From: Geomonas oryzae
GTDB lineage: Bacteria > Desulfobacterota > Desulfuromonadia > Geobacterales > Geobacteraceae
Assembly: GCF_004117875.1 (NCBI RefSeq)
Contig: NZ_RAHW01000008.1
Span: forward strand, 62,001-126,000
Length of the DNA: 64,000 bases
Direction of reading: 5' to 3'
The translations under genes and the position numbers were made by a program. Below the pieces are notes generated by a model. The model did not search any database. It was not told where the DNA came from and saw only the letters and a list, made by a program, of their open reading frames with translations. Positions 34,717-41,598 of the stretch are shown here, in pieces; within the stretch, counting starts at the first letter, position 1; each line of letters starts with the position of its first letter.

Positions 34717-34768
34717 GTTCCTTTCTCGGCGTTGCCGCCCCGGTCGCATCCCATATCCGCGATTCACG

Positions 34769-34797
34769 TTGACCATACTTTCGTTACGCGTTAGTAT
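34769..34797 (+). promoter_or_regulatory. predicted higBA promoter
   Basis: TTGACC (34769-34774), 17 bases, TAGTAT (34792-34797), followed 11 bases later by the toxin start codon. Confidence 0.6.
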
Positions 34798-34799
34798 GG
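34773..34799. promoter_or_regulatory. candidate HigA operator
   Basis: CCATACT (34773-34779) and its inverse AGTATGG (34793-34799) flank a 13-base centre and span the -10 element. This is the position expected for an antitoxin that represses its own operon. Confidence 0.55.
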
Positions 34800-34807
34800 A
34801 GGTGGCC

Positions 34808-35078
34808 ATGATAGCCTCGTTTCATGACAATGAAACGCGGAAGATCTGGGCTGGGCAGTTTTCCCGGCGAGATTCAGGCCGTGGCTCGCCGGAAGCTTCG
34901 TATGTTGAACAACGCACACCGCATTGATGACCTCCGCATCCCTCCGCAGAACAGGCTGGAAAAACTCTCCGGAGACCGCGACGGGCAATGGAGCGTAAGG
35001 ATTAATGCTCAGTGGCGGATTTGCTTCGTGTGGAGTGAGGGGAGCGCGAGCCGAGTAGAGATTTGCGATTACCATTGA
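34808..35078 (+). pseudogene. higB: HigB-type toxin gene, frameshifted
   Basis: The properly positioned start (ATG at 34808 with GGAGG six bases before) reads MIASFHDNETRKIWAGQFSR, the normal HigB beginning, and then leaves frame. The rest of the toxin (FPGEIQAVARRKLRML, then NRLEKLSGDRDGQWSVRINA and WRICFVW...VEICDYH) is in another frame up to 35078. The break lies near 34859-34868, at a TTCCCGG. Loss of an 11-base segment between two such repeats would restore the expected SRKLPGE. The in-frame ATG at 34824 lacks a ribosome-binding site and would give an altered N terminus. HigB normally cleaves mRNA on the ribosome; this copy is probably inactive unless the shift is an assembly error. Confidence 0.8.
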
Positions 35079-35087
35079 GGCAAGACT

Positions 35088-35393
35088 ATGGAAAAGCTTC
35101 CCAACATCCATCCCGGTGAAGTGCTTCGGGAGGAATTCCTGATTCCTCTCGGCATAAGCCAGTATCGTCTGGCGAGAGAAATCGGAGTCCCTGAGGCAAG
35201 AATTTCCGCTATCTGTAACGGCAAACGTGCCATTACCGCAGACACTGCCGTCCGCTTTGCGCGCTTTTTCGGCACAACTGCGGCGTTCTGGCTTGGCCTT
35301 CAGGCGGATTACGATACCGAGGAGATAGAAAGATCACAATTCGAGAGCCTCGCGTGCATCCACCAGTGGAACGCAACGGGTTTTGAAAGGTAG
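35088..35393 (+). CDS. higA: HigA-type antitoxin
   Basis: A 101-residue XRE-family helix-turn-helix protein. IHPGEVLREEFLIPLGISQ is the HigA opening; LAREIGVPEARISAICNGKR is the DNA-recognition region and RFFGTTAAFWLGLQADYD the typical close. It neutralises HigB and represses the operon. It follows the toxin frame by 9 bases, the usual toxin-first order. Its reading frame is intact although the toxin is broken. Confidence 0.93.
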   Translation: MEKLPNIHPGEVLREEFLIPLGISQYRLAREIGVPEARISAICNGKRAITADTAVRFARFFGTTAAFWLGLQADYDTEEIERSQFESLACIHQWNATGFER

Positions 35394-35428
35394 GCACCTC
35401 AACTCGCGCGGCGCCTACCCGGATCCAG

Positions 35429-36595
35429 CTACGCCTCGGGGGGCGCCGCCAGTTCCACCTTGACCGTGACGTATCCCTGGTTTTTCGGAGAATACCCGGC
35501 CAATTGCCCGCAGATGGCGCTGCAGAATTCGTTGCCGTACTCGGTCGCGCCCATCTTCCTGTAGTACGGGTCCTTGAGCATCCGGTAGGTGCCGCCCAAA
35601 AACTCCCGATACGAGTCGGTCGGCTGAGCCTGTCCAAGCTTCGCCCCATCTACCTTTTGAATGCCGGTGAAGGTGAGCCCTTTCCCCCCGAGAAGGCTCT
35701 TTCTCTGCATCCACGCAAGCGAAGCATCGGCCAGCGGGTGCTCCGCGACCTTGTAGCCGCCGCCGACATCGGCGTGGGCCCCGGCAAACCAAACCTGTTC
35801 CATCACCTGGTTGACCTTCTGCTTCGGATTCCAGATCGTCACGTCGTAATTCTCACGATGTTCGTCAATGGCGATGGCGTGGAAGGCATTCTCGACGATG
35901 GCGCTCAGCTCCTGGTCGTGGAACCGGTAGTGCTCGGCGTTGAAGGAGTCGAACAGCTTGAAGGGGATGCCCAAGGCGCCCACCGTGTCCCAAACGCCGA
36001 GCAGCTTTATCTTCACGTCCTTGCAGGCGTACCGTTCCCTGAATTTAACGGCGAAATCGATATCGGCGCCGCCGTCCCGGTTGCGGTAGAGCTGGTATGC
36101 GTCGATGATGTGGGGGACGTCCTCGGGGCTCATCTTCCTGAACTCGTCCATGCTCGGACGTTGCCAGGACGGGTACTTCTCCTCGTCTCCATCCCCTTTG
36201 GTCAGGATCTTCCTCCTGTTCAGCAGTCCGGAATTCCTGATCAGTCCCACCATGCTCCTCGCCGTATAGGCCCCGCGGCTGAAGCCGTAGGCGTAGATCT
36301 CGTCGCCCGGCTCATAGTTGTCGATGAGGAACTTGTACCCCTGGCGTATGTTGAGCGAGAGCCCGTAGCCGAAGGCGCCGCCTCGGATGTGCTCGTACCA
36401 TTTGGTCCCGACACCCGAGTCGTACCATTTCAGAGTGGCGCCGTCAGACAGAGTGCTCCCCGAGTACTGTCGTGCGTCGACTCCGTCAATCGAGACAAAG
36501 AGCCTCTCCACGTTGGTATTGGAGTCTTTCCCGTCAGTTTCCTCGCCCGGCTTGTTCCAGGTTCCGTCAAAGCAGACAACGAGTTTCTTCGGCAT
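35429..36595 (-). CDS. DUF2235 alpha/beta hydrolase (Tle1-like lipase family)
   Basis: A 388-residue protein with KKLVVCFDGTWN at the start, GFSRGA at 104-109 (nucleophile Ser106), GVWDTVGALG and GAHADVGGGY supplying Asp and His. This is the DUF2235 architecture, which includes type VI secretion phospholipase effectors of the Tle1 group. No VgrG, PAAR, immunity gene or secretion signal is seen here, so it may be a free-standing hydrolase. AGGAGG precedes the ATG at 36595. It is convergent with higA. Confidence 0.87.
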   Translation of the reverse strand: MPKKLVVCFDGTWNKPGEETDGKDSNTNVERLFVSIDGVDARQYSGSTLSDGATLKWYDSGVGTKWYEHIRGGAFGYGLSLNIRQGYKFLIDNYEPGDEIYAYGFSRGAYTARSMVGLIRNSGLLNRRKILTKGDGDEEKYPSWQRPSMDEFRKMSPEDVPHIIDAYQLYRNRDGGADIDFAVKFRERYACKDVKIKLLGVWDTVGALGIPFKLFDSFNAEHYRFHDQELSAIVENAFHAIAIDEHRENYDVTIWNPKQKVNQVMEQVWFAGAHADVGGGYKVAEHPLADASLAWMQRKSLLGGKGLTFTGIQKVDGAKLGQAQPTDSYREFLGGTYRMLKDPYYRKMGATEYGNEFCSAICGQLAGYSPKNQGYVTVKVELAAPPEA

Positions 36596-36986
36596 CGCTG
36601 AACCTCCTGCTTGCGTAGTGGCGCATAAGGCGCTTTCGGCATGATTGCAGCAGTTTAGGGCAAGGTGTATCGATTGCAAGCTGTGCCTGCCTGAGTCGGT
36701 CCCTTCCGATGCACCCGCCGTCTTGTTCAAACTTCGATCGGCTGTTCAGTTTTTGCATGTTAAATGATGTTAATGATTTGCTGCGTTTCCGAGGCGGTGC
36801 GTGTGCAGATGCTGGGCAGGCGGGAGTGAAATCTCCTTTCAGCAATCTCTTCTTTAAAACAAAAAAACATTATTAAATTGTGCACATTGTCCGGCTTTCC
36901 CGCCGCGAGGGCGAATTGGCACGTTGCCTGAAAAGCTCCAGCATATGAACCGCGACACAATCCGCAGCACACACAAGGAGGAAGTC
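36596..36986. other. 391-base AT-rich intergenic region
   Basis: Divergent space between the DUF2235 gene and the next plus-strand gene, clearly lower in GC than its surroundings, with A-tracts around 36856-36880. Apart from the predicted DUF2235 promoter, no gene or structured RNA is recognised. Confidence 0.6.
36652..36679 (-). promoter_or_regulatory. predicted promoter of the DUF2235 gene
   Basis: Minus strand TTGCAA (36679-36674), 16 bases, TAAACT (36657-36652), about 57 bases before the start codon. Confidence 0.5.
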
Positions 36987-37370
36987 ATGGAAGAATTAAG
37001 GTTCAACTCAAACGGCACGGACGCAAGGTACATGGCAAACACCAACATGTTCTTTTCGGTCTTATACGGCCTGGAAATTTTCCGGAACGGATGGCCGGAA
37101 GAGAAACTCGGGTCACAGAGCGTGCTGCAGAAATGCACCGACTGGTTTCGGCAGATGTTCGAAGGCGGGCTGACCGGGAACCGGTTGAACATCGCGGCGA
37201 GGAAAGCCGCACGGCAGGAGTTGGATCTGCGGATTCAGAAGATCCTCCACTACCTGGCAGTGATGGCGGATGAAGCAGACCTCACCGCGTTGTTGAATTC
37301 CGGCGTGGTGACACTAAAAACCGGGAAGAGAAACCGCAAGACCGCCAAATCCGTTGCGAAGCCGGCTTAA
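36987..37370 (+). CDS. hypothetical protein, 127 residues
   Basis: The product opens MEELRFNSNGTDARYMANTN, is mostly helical in pattern and ends with a very basic tail (KTGKRNRKTAKSVAKPA). No known domain, signal or membrane segment is recognised. The ATG at 36987 has AAGGAGG eight bases upstream. It lies in the accessory patch between the DUF2235 gene and the repeat tract. Confidence 0.68.
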   Translation: MEELRFNSNGTDARYMANTNMFFSVLYGLEIFRNGWPEEKLGSQSVLQKCTDWFRQMFEGGLTGNRLNIAARKAARQELDLRIQKILHYLAVMADEADLTALLNSGVVTLKTGKRNRKTAKSVAKPA

Positions 37371-37449
37371 GGCACCATTCGGCGCCACTCCTCTGAGTTC
37401 AACCACCTCACGTTTGCTTCACTACACCCCGACGAAACGTTCCCTTGCA

Positions 37450-37476
37450 GGCGGGAACCGTCCGCCGGGGTTTTTT
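37450..37476 (+). terminator. possible terminator
   Basis: GGCGG (37450-37454) pairs with CCGCC (37462-37466) and is followed by GGGG and six T. It lies 80 bases after the hypothetical gene. Confidence 0.45.
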
Positions 37477-37809
37477 CGTTCAAGATCCACACGGCGGGAA
37501 AGAGTCGGCACCCCGTCCGTTCCGGTTCGCGCAGTGTTTAAGGAAATCAAGCCGTGCAAGTTCTAATGTAAGGGCGACTTTAAACAAGTGCGGGCCCGCA
37601 TTTGCCAAAGTAGGTACGCTGTTAAGCGGATCGGGGGGCGCGGTTGTTAAAAGCAGGCGCCACGTCGGCTCACGAGCCTTCCCACCTTCGAGCGGCGCAC
37701 CTCTGATCAGGTAGTGTGCCCACGTCCTTAGGTAGCAGCGCACCTGAACACCGTTGTCGCCCCCCCGATTTTGGTCGGCAAAGCCCATCATTTGGTCGAA
37801 GGTTCCCCT

Positions 37810-38082
37810 ATTCTTTTACGAATGCAAGCGTCATATTTAATGAGGGCTTCGGCATTGCTTAAACGGGACCTCATTCAGCTTAACTACGTCCTGCACTTTC
37901 TCCAGTACGGTCATGTTTCTCTTAAGTGCGGCATCGCCTCCCTTATGCGGGGTGTCGTGCAGTTTAAGTGTGGCTTGCCGCCATCTGCCGGGGATGACGA
38001 AAGGCTTAAGCGCAACGTCGTGAAGCTGGAAGCGGCGTTGAATTTGCCTGTCATGCCGCCAATTACGCTTAGGTCTTCGGAC
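37810..38082 (+). repeat. degenerate 21-bp tandem repeats (about 13 units)
   Basis: Units begin near 37810 and repeat every 21 bases to 38082. The best conserved part is CTTAAG followed by a Y-G-C-G-G-like run (for example CTTAAGTGCGGC, CTTATGCGGGGT, TTTAAGTGTGGC, CTTAAGCGCAAC). Read in one frame the units give heptapeptides such as VSLKCGI, ASLMRGV, VQFKCGL and ERLKRNV. Similar but shifted traces occur at 37575-37655. Confidence 0.65.
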
Positions 38083-38145
38083 TGATTTCTGAAATGTGAT
38101 GCCGGTGCGTCTATATGCGCTCCACCGTGGTGCCATGCATGTCCT

Positions 38146-38442
38146 CTACATCTTCTCCTTAACGCTCCTGATCTTGTCCTCCATGGTCTGTTCGCGGTCG
38201 GTGCGGGTGCCGAGCTTCACCGTGGTGGTGATGCGCGGGGCTCCCATGGCGTGCACGGTCTCGTGACAACGCTTGATCGCGGCGAATACTTCGTCCCATT
38301 CTCCCTCTATGTTGGTCCCGTAAGAGTGCAGCGCGGTCTTAAGTCCCGCATCGGCGAGAACCTTCTCACAAGCTGCGATGTAACTGGAAAGGGAGACGCC
38401 GACACCAAGGGGAACGATGCACAGATCAACCATGACTTTCAT
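38146..38442 (-). CDS. MTH1187/YkoF-type thiamine-binding-like protein
   Basis: A 98-residue protein starting MKVMVDLCIVPLGVGVSLSSY, with YGTNIEGEWDEVFAAIKRCH and a C-terminal KLGTRTDREQTMEDKI. These match the DUF77/MTH1187 family of small ferredoxin-fold proteins; some relatives bind thiamine or its pyrimidine part. The ligand here is inferred only. The ATG at 38442 has AGGAG upstream. It is divergent from the epimerase gene. Confidence 0.85.
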   Translation of the reverse strand: MKVMVDLCIVPLGVGVSLSSYIAACEKVLADAGLKTALHSYGTNIEGEWDEVFAAIKRCHETVHAMGAPRITTTVKLGTRTDREQTMEDKIRSVKEKM

Positions 38443-38583
38443 TGCTTGTTTCTCCTTTAGCTGGTTAATGGAACGCTGATGGAAGTTTCTCAGCGTTCGA
38501 TCCGATATAATAATCCAAGGCGGAGAGATTGTGAAACAGCAAAACTGCCGGTGACGGCACCGCTTTAGCGTCTCCGTGTGCTG

Positions 38584-38611
38584 TTGACAACGATTCATCT
38601 GCACCTAAACT
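38584..38611 (+). promoter_or_regulatory. predicted promoter of the epimerase gene
   Basis: TTGACA (38584-38589), 16 bases, TAAACT (38606-38611), 43 bases before the GTG start. Confidence 0.6.
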
Positions 38612-38654
38612 GGTTCAGTCCAAACCAAAGGCTGGCGGTTGTCAGGAGGAACAC

Positions 38655-39590
38655 GTGAGTGAGAGTGTGAACGCAAGGGCCAAAGTGCTGGTGACGGGTG
38701 CCACCGGTTTCATCGGCAGAAGACTGGTCGCCGCCCTCGCCGCGGAAGGGATTCCGGTGCGCTGCCTGGTGCGCAGTTCCTCGGTCACCTTTCCCGCGCA
38801 GGTCGAGGTGGCACAGGGTGATCTTCTGGAGGCCAACTCGCTTCTCGCCCCCTTGCGGGGCATCGAGACGGCCTACTACCTGGTGCACGCCATGGGGGGC
38901 GACCGCGCCGGGTTTGACGAGCGCGACCGGCAGGCGGCCCAAAACTTCGTCCGCGCCGCCGAGATGCAGGGGGTGAAGCGGGTCATTTATCTCGGGGGGC
39001 TGGGTGAGGAGAGCGATCAGCTCTCGGAGCACCTGGCGAGCCGGCTCGAGGTGGCGAGGGTCCTGCAAAAAGGGAATTTCCAAACCACCTACCTGCGCGC
39101 CGCCGTCATCATTGGCGCCGGCGGGGCCTCCTTCGAGATGATCCGGTACCTCGTGGAACGTCTCCCGGTGATGGTGACGCCGCGCTGGGTCTCGACACGC
39201 TGCCAGTTCATCGCAGTGCAGGACGTCATCGCATACCTGGTCGGTTGCCTCAAGGACGAACGCACCGCCGGACAAACCTACGACATCGGCGGCCCCGAGC
39301 TCCTTTCCTACCGGGAGATGATGGAGCGCTTCGCCGAGATCGAGAAGAAATTCATCAAGATATTCCCGGTCCCGTTTCTCACCCCCAGGCTCTCCTCCTA
39401 CTGGGTCTGGCTCATAACCCCGGTGAAGCCCTCCATCTCCATGCCGCTCATCGAGGGACTCGGCAACGAGGTGATCTGTCACGACGACGCGATCAGGAAG
39501 ATTCTTCCCATACCGCTCACCGGATACGATGAGGCGGTACGCACCGCACTCGAGGAGGAAGCAGCATCGGAAAACCTCAAGGTTAATTAG
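38655..39590 (+). CDS. NAD(P)-dependent epimerase/NmrA-like protein
   Basis: A 311-residue Rossmann-fold protein with KVLVTGATGFIGRRLVAAL (10-28), giving TGATGFIG. YYLVHAMGG and the following AQNFVRAAEMQGVKRVIYLGG are typical of the atypical SDR group related to NADH-ubiquinone oxidoreductase accessory proteins and NmrA. The classical Tyr-x3-Lys is not obvious, so it may bind rather than reduce. The GTG start at 38655 has AGGAGG. Confidence 0.82.
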   Translation: MSESVNARAKVLVTGATGFIGRRLVAALAAEGIPVRCLVRSSSVTFPAQVEVAQGDLLEANSLLAPLRGIETAYYLVHAMGGDRAGFDERDRQAAQNFVRAAEMQGVKRVIYLGGLGEESDQLSEHLASRLEVARVLQKGNFQTTYLRAAVIIGAGGASFEMIRYLVERLPVMVTPRWVSTRCQFIAVQDVIAYLVGCLKDERTAGQTYDIGGPELLSYREMMERFAEIEKKFIKIFPVPFLTPRLSSYWVWLITPVKPSISMPLIEGLGNEVICHDDAIRKILPIPLTGYDEAVRTALEEEAASENLKVN

Positions 39591-39688
39591 CAGGGACCGA
39601 TAAGGAAACTTGTCAGGCGCAGGACGGCAGCGCCGAAAACAACCCTGCGCAGGCGCCCGATCGGCGGGTGTTGCGGACGAGGAGCCAT

Positions 39689-40081
39689 ATGAAGTGCTTG
39701 ATCATCGAGGACAACGAGTTCCTGCGTGAGGGACTCATGCTGTTTCTGAAGGATGTTGCCGAGATAGAGGTCGCGGACAACGGCAGACAAGGGGTGGATC
39801 TCTTCACCGGCGCCCTAAAGGAAGGACGTCCCTTCGATCTCGTGCTGCTCGACATCATCATGCCCGAGATGGACGGGCAGCAGGCGCTTCGGCTGATGCG
39901 CCAGGCGGAAAAGGATGCCCAGCGCCAGGAGCAAAAGAGCGTCATCATCATGACCAGTTCCCTCAACTCCCCTGAAAACGTGCAGGAAGCGATGTGGGAC
40001 GGCGATTGTACCGACTACCTCGTGAAGCCGGTCGCACGGGCCGACCTCATGGGGATGCTCAAACGCCACGGATTGCTCTAG
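39689..40081 (+). CDS. single-domain response regulator (CheY-like)
   Basis: A 130-residue receiver domain. LIIEDNEF supplies the acidic pair, LVLLDIIMPEMDG the phospho-accepting Asp (about 53), VIIMTSS the Thr/Ser switch and YLVKPV the conserved Lys. There is no output domain. The next gene, 17 bases on, encodes a PilZ protein, which suggests that phosphorylation and c-di-GMP signals meet here. GAGGAG precedes the ATG at 39689. Confidence 0.92.
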   Translation: MKCLIIEDNEFLREGLMLFLKDVAEIEVADNGRQGVDLFTGALKEGRPFDLVLLDIIMPEMDGQQALRLMRQAEKDAQRQEQKSVIIMTSSLNSPENVQEAMWDGDCTDYLVKPVARADLMGMLKRHGLL

Positions 40082-40098
40082 AGCGGGGAAGACCTTAC

Positions 40099-40815
40099 AT
40101 GGATCCAAGTCATTACCGAGCCGCCATCAAGAGTTCCATCGAACAGGATCGCGCCGAGATCCTTACGCGCCTTCGTGACATGATCAAGTCCGGTGCGGGG
40201 ACCCGGGTGAAGCTCGTGAACTACTACAAGGGACTCCCGATCAGCTATCCAGCCACACTGGTGGAGCTTTGCGGCGAGGTGCTCGAACTGGACGTGCACC
40301 CGCAGCAGGCGGTCGCACTCGGCCATTCCGGGCGCACCTGCATCAAATGCGGCGGTTTTCCGCAGTCGCTACTGGCCGAAGTGAAGGACTCCGACGTGCG
40401 CCGCATGATGGCTTCGCTGCACAACTTCTGCTATATCGACGTGCTCGCCGAGCAGCGCACCTCGCTGAGACTCGAGCTCGACCCCCCTTGCGAAGCCGAA
40501 ATAGCGGCGCCCGGAGGGACCTTGACGGCAAAGGCCCTCGACGTCTCCCTCGGGGGCTTCTCCATACTAAGCGAGGCGCCGAGCAACCTGGCAAAAGGGG
40601 ACGAGGTCGTCCTGAAGGTCATGATCCCGAACCCACTGCACAACACCGTGACGCCGCTGCAGGTGAATGCCGCCGTGGTCGACTGTACCAAGGAGGAGGG
40701 TGGCGATCTCTGCAGGTTCTCCATCTACTCCGATGCGCATATCGAGGGGGTACTCTCCCGGTTCATCTTCCAGCGTCAAGTCGACCTGATCCGGGAGCTG
40801 AAGGAGATGAGCTGA
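40099..40815 (+). CDS. PilZ-domain protein
   Basis: A 238-residue protein. The N-terminal half (about 15-125) looks like a YcgR-N-type beta domain. In the C-terminal PilZ domain QRTSLRLEL and KALDVSLGGFSIL provide an imperfect Arg region and the D-x-S-x-x-G motif. The usual R-x3-R is not clear (LRLEL instead), so c-di-GMP binding may be weak or absent. It directly follows the receiver gene and precedes the cytidylate-kinase-like gene on the same strand. Confidence 0.8.
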   Translation: MDPSHYRAAIKSSIEQDRAEILTRLRDMIKSGAGTRVKLVNYYKGLPISYPATLVELCGEVLELDVHPQQAVALGHSGRTCIKCGGFPQSLLAEVKDSDVRRMMASLHNFCYIDVLAEQRTSLRLELDPPCEAEIAAPGGTLTAKALDVSLGGFSILSEAPSNLAKGDEVVLKVMIPNPLHNTVTPLQVNAAVVDCTKEEGGDLCRFSIYSDAHIEGVLSRFIFQRQVDLIRELKEMS

Positions 40816-40857
40816 CAAGGCGGGACACTGCAATGAAACGATGAAAGGAGCGGGACC

Positions 40858-41568
40858 ATGCCGGACAACCTGTTCATCCCCTCGGTCGATCTGAGGATCG
40901 GCAGCCTCGAGGAGTACAACCGCAGACAGAAGGACAAGGCGGCCAGAAGCCAAGCGAAGCCGAAGGCCCGCCCCTGCATCACCATCTCCCGCGAATACGG
41001 CTGCACCGGCTATCCGATGGCGGAACTCTTGCGCGAGATCCTGATGCAAAGGACCGGCGATGAATGGGTCATGATCGACAAGGCGGTCATCGAGGAGGTG
41101 GCGCGCCGCCACAACCTCTCCCAGGAGATCCTCGAGACCCTGGGCGCGAACAGCCGCATGCTTTCCGAGATCCTCGCCACCTTCTCGTCACGCTGGAAAA
41201 GCAACTACGACTATTTTCTCCCCCTTTCGCAACACGTGGCCGCGCTGGCGGAGCAGGGAAACGTGCTGATCCTCGAATTGGGGGGCTCCATCATCACGAG
41301 ACACCTGGAGCATTCCCACCACTTCCGCATCTTCGCCTCGGAGCGCTTCAAGATCGCCACTCTCGCAAGGCGCCTCGACATCGAAGAGGAGGAGGCGGAG
41401 AAACTCATGCACCGCCAGCAGAAGGTGCGTGACCGCTTCACCAGGGATTTCCTGAGCCAGGACGACCACGATCCCGCCCTTTACGACCTGTTGTTCAACA
41501 ACGACCGCTGCGCCCCGGAGCAGATCGCCTACACCATCGCCAACTTCGTCCTCGGCCAACCGGGGTGA
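40858..41568 (+). CDS. cytidylate kinase-like family protein
   Basis: A 236-residue protein with ITISREYGCTGYPMAELL (about 40-57), the altered P-loop of the cytidylate-kinase-like (AAA_26) family, and later LILELGGSIITRHL, FRIFASERFKIATLARR and a C-terminal helix run. Family members are common in anaerobes and their substrate is unknown. The N-terminal 35 residues are a charged extension. AAAGGAG precedes the ATG. It ends the receiver-PilZ cluster. Confidence 0.82.
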   Translation: MPDNLFIPSVDLRIGSLEEYNRRQKDKAARSQAKPKARPCITISREYGCTGYPMAELLREILMQRTGDEWVMIDKAVIEEVARRHNLSQEILETLGANSRMLSEILATFSSRWKSNYDYFLPLSQHVAALAEQGNVLILELGGSIITRHLEHSHHFRIFASERFKIATLARRLDIEEEEAEKLMHRQQKVRDRFTRDFLSQDDHDPALYDLLFNNDRCAPEQIAYTIANFVLGQPG

Positions 41569-41598
41569 TAGGCTGCTTTTGGGGAAGCGCGGTATGCC

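Larger units (their letters stand above)
37371..38145. other. 775-base region without a convincing gene; contains a 21-bp-period repeat tract
   Basis: The left end carries a possible terminator. From about 37567 onward the sequence shows a degenerate 21-base periodicity marked by CTTAAG/TTTAAG boxes. Open frames exist on both strands but none has a ribosome-binding site, and the readable frame changes along the region. Confidence 0.6.

Noticed and set aside
36915..36945. Sigma-54-like TTGGCACGTTGC upstream of the 127-residue gene
   Set aside because: TTGC follows the -24 box at once, without the required 4-base gap.
37771..38085. 104-codon plus-strand frame over the 21-bp repeats as a real gene
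   Set aside because: It has a TTG start, no ribosome-binding site and no conserved domain; its peptide periodicity follows from the DNA repeat, so it is reported as a repeat.
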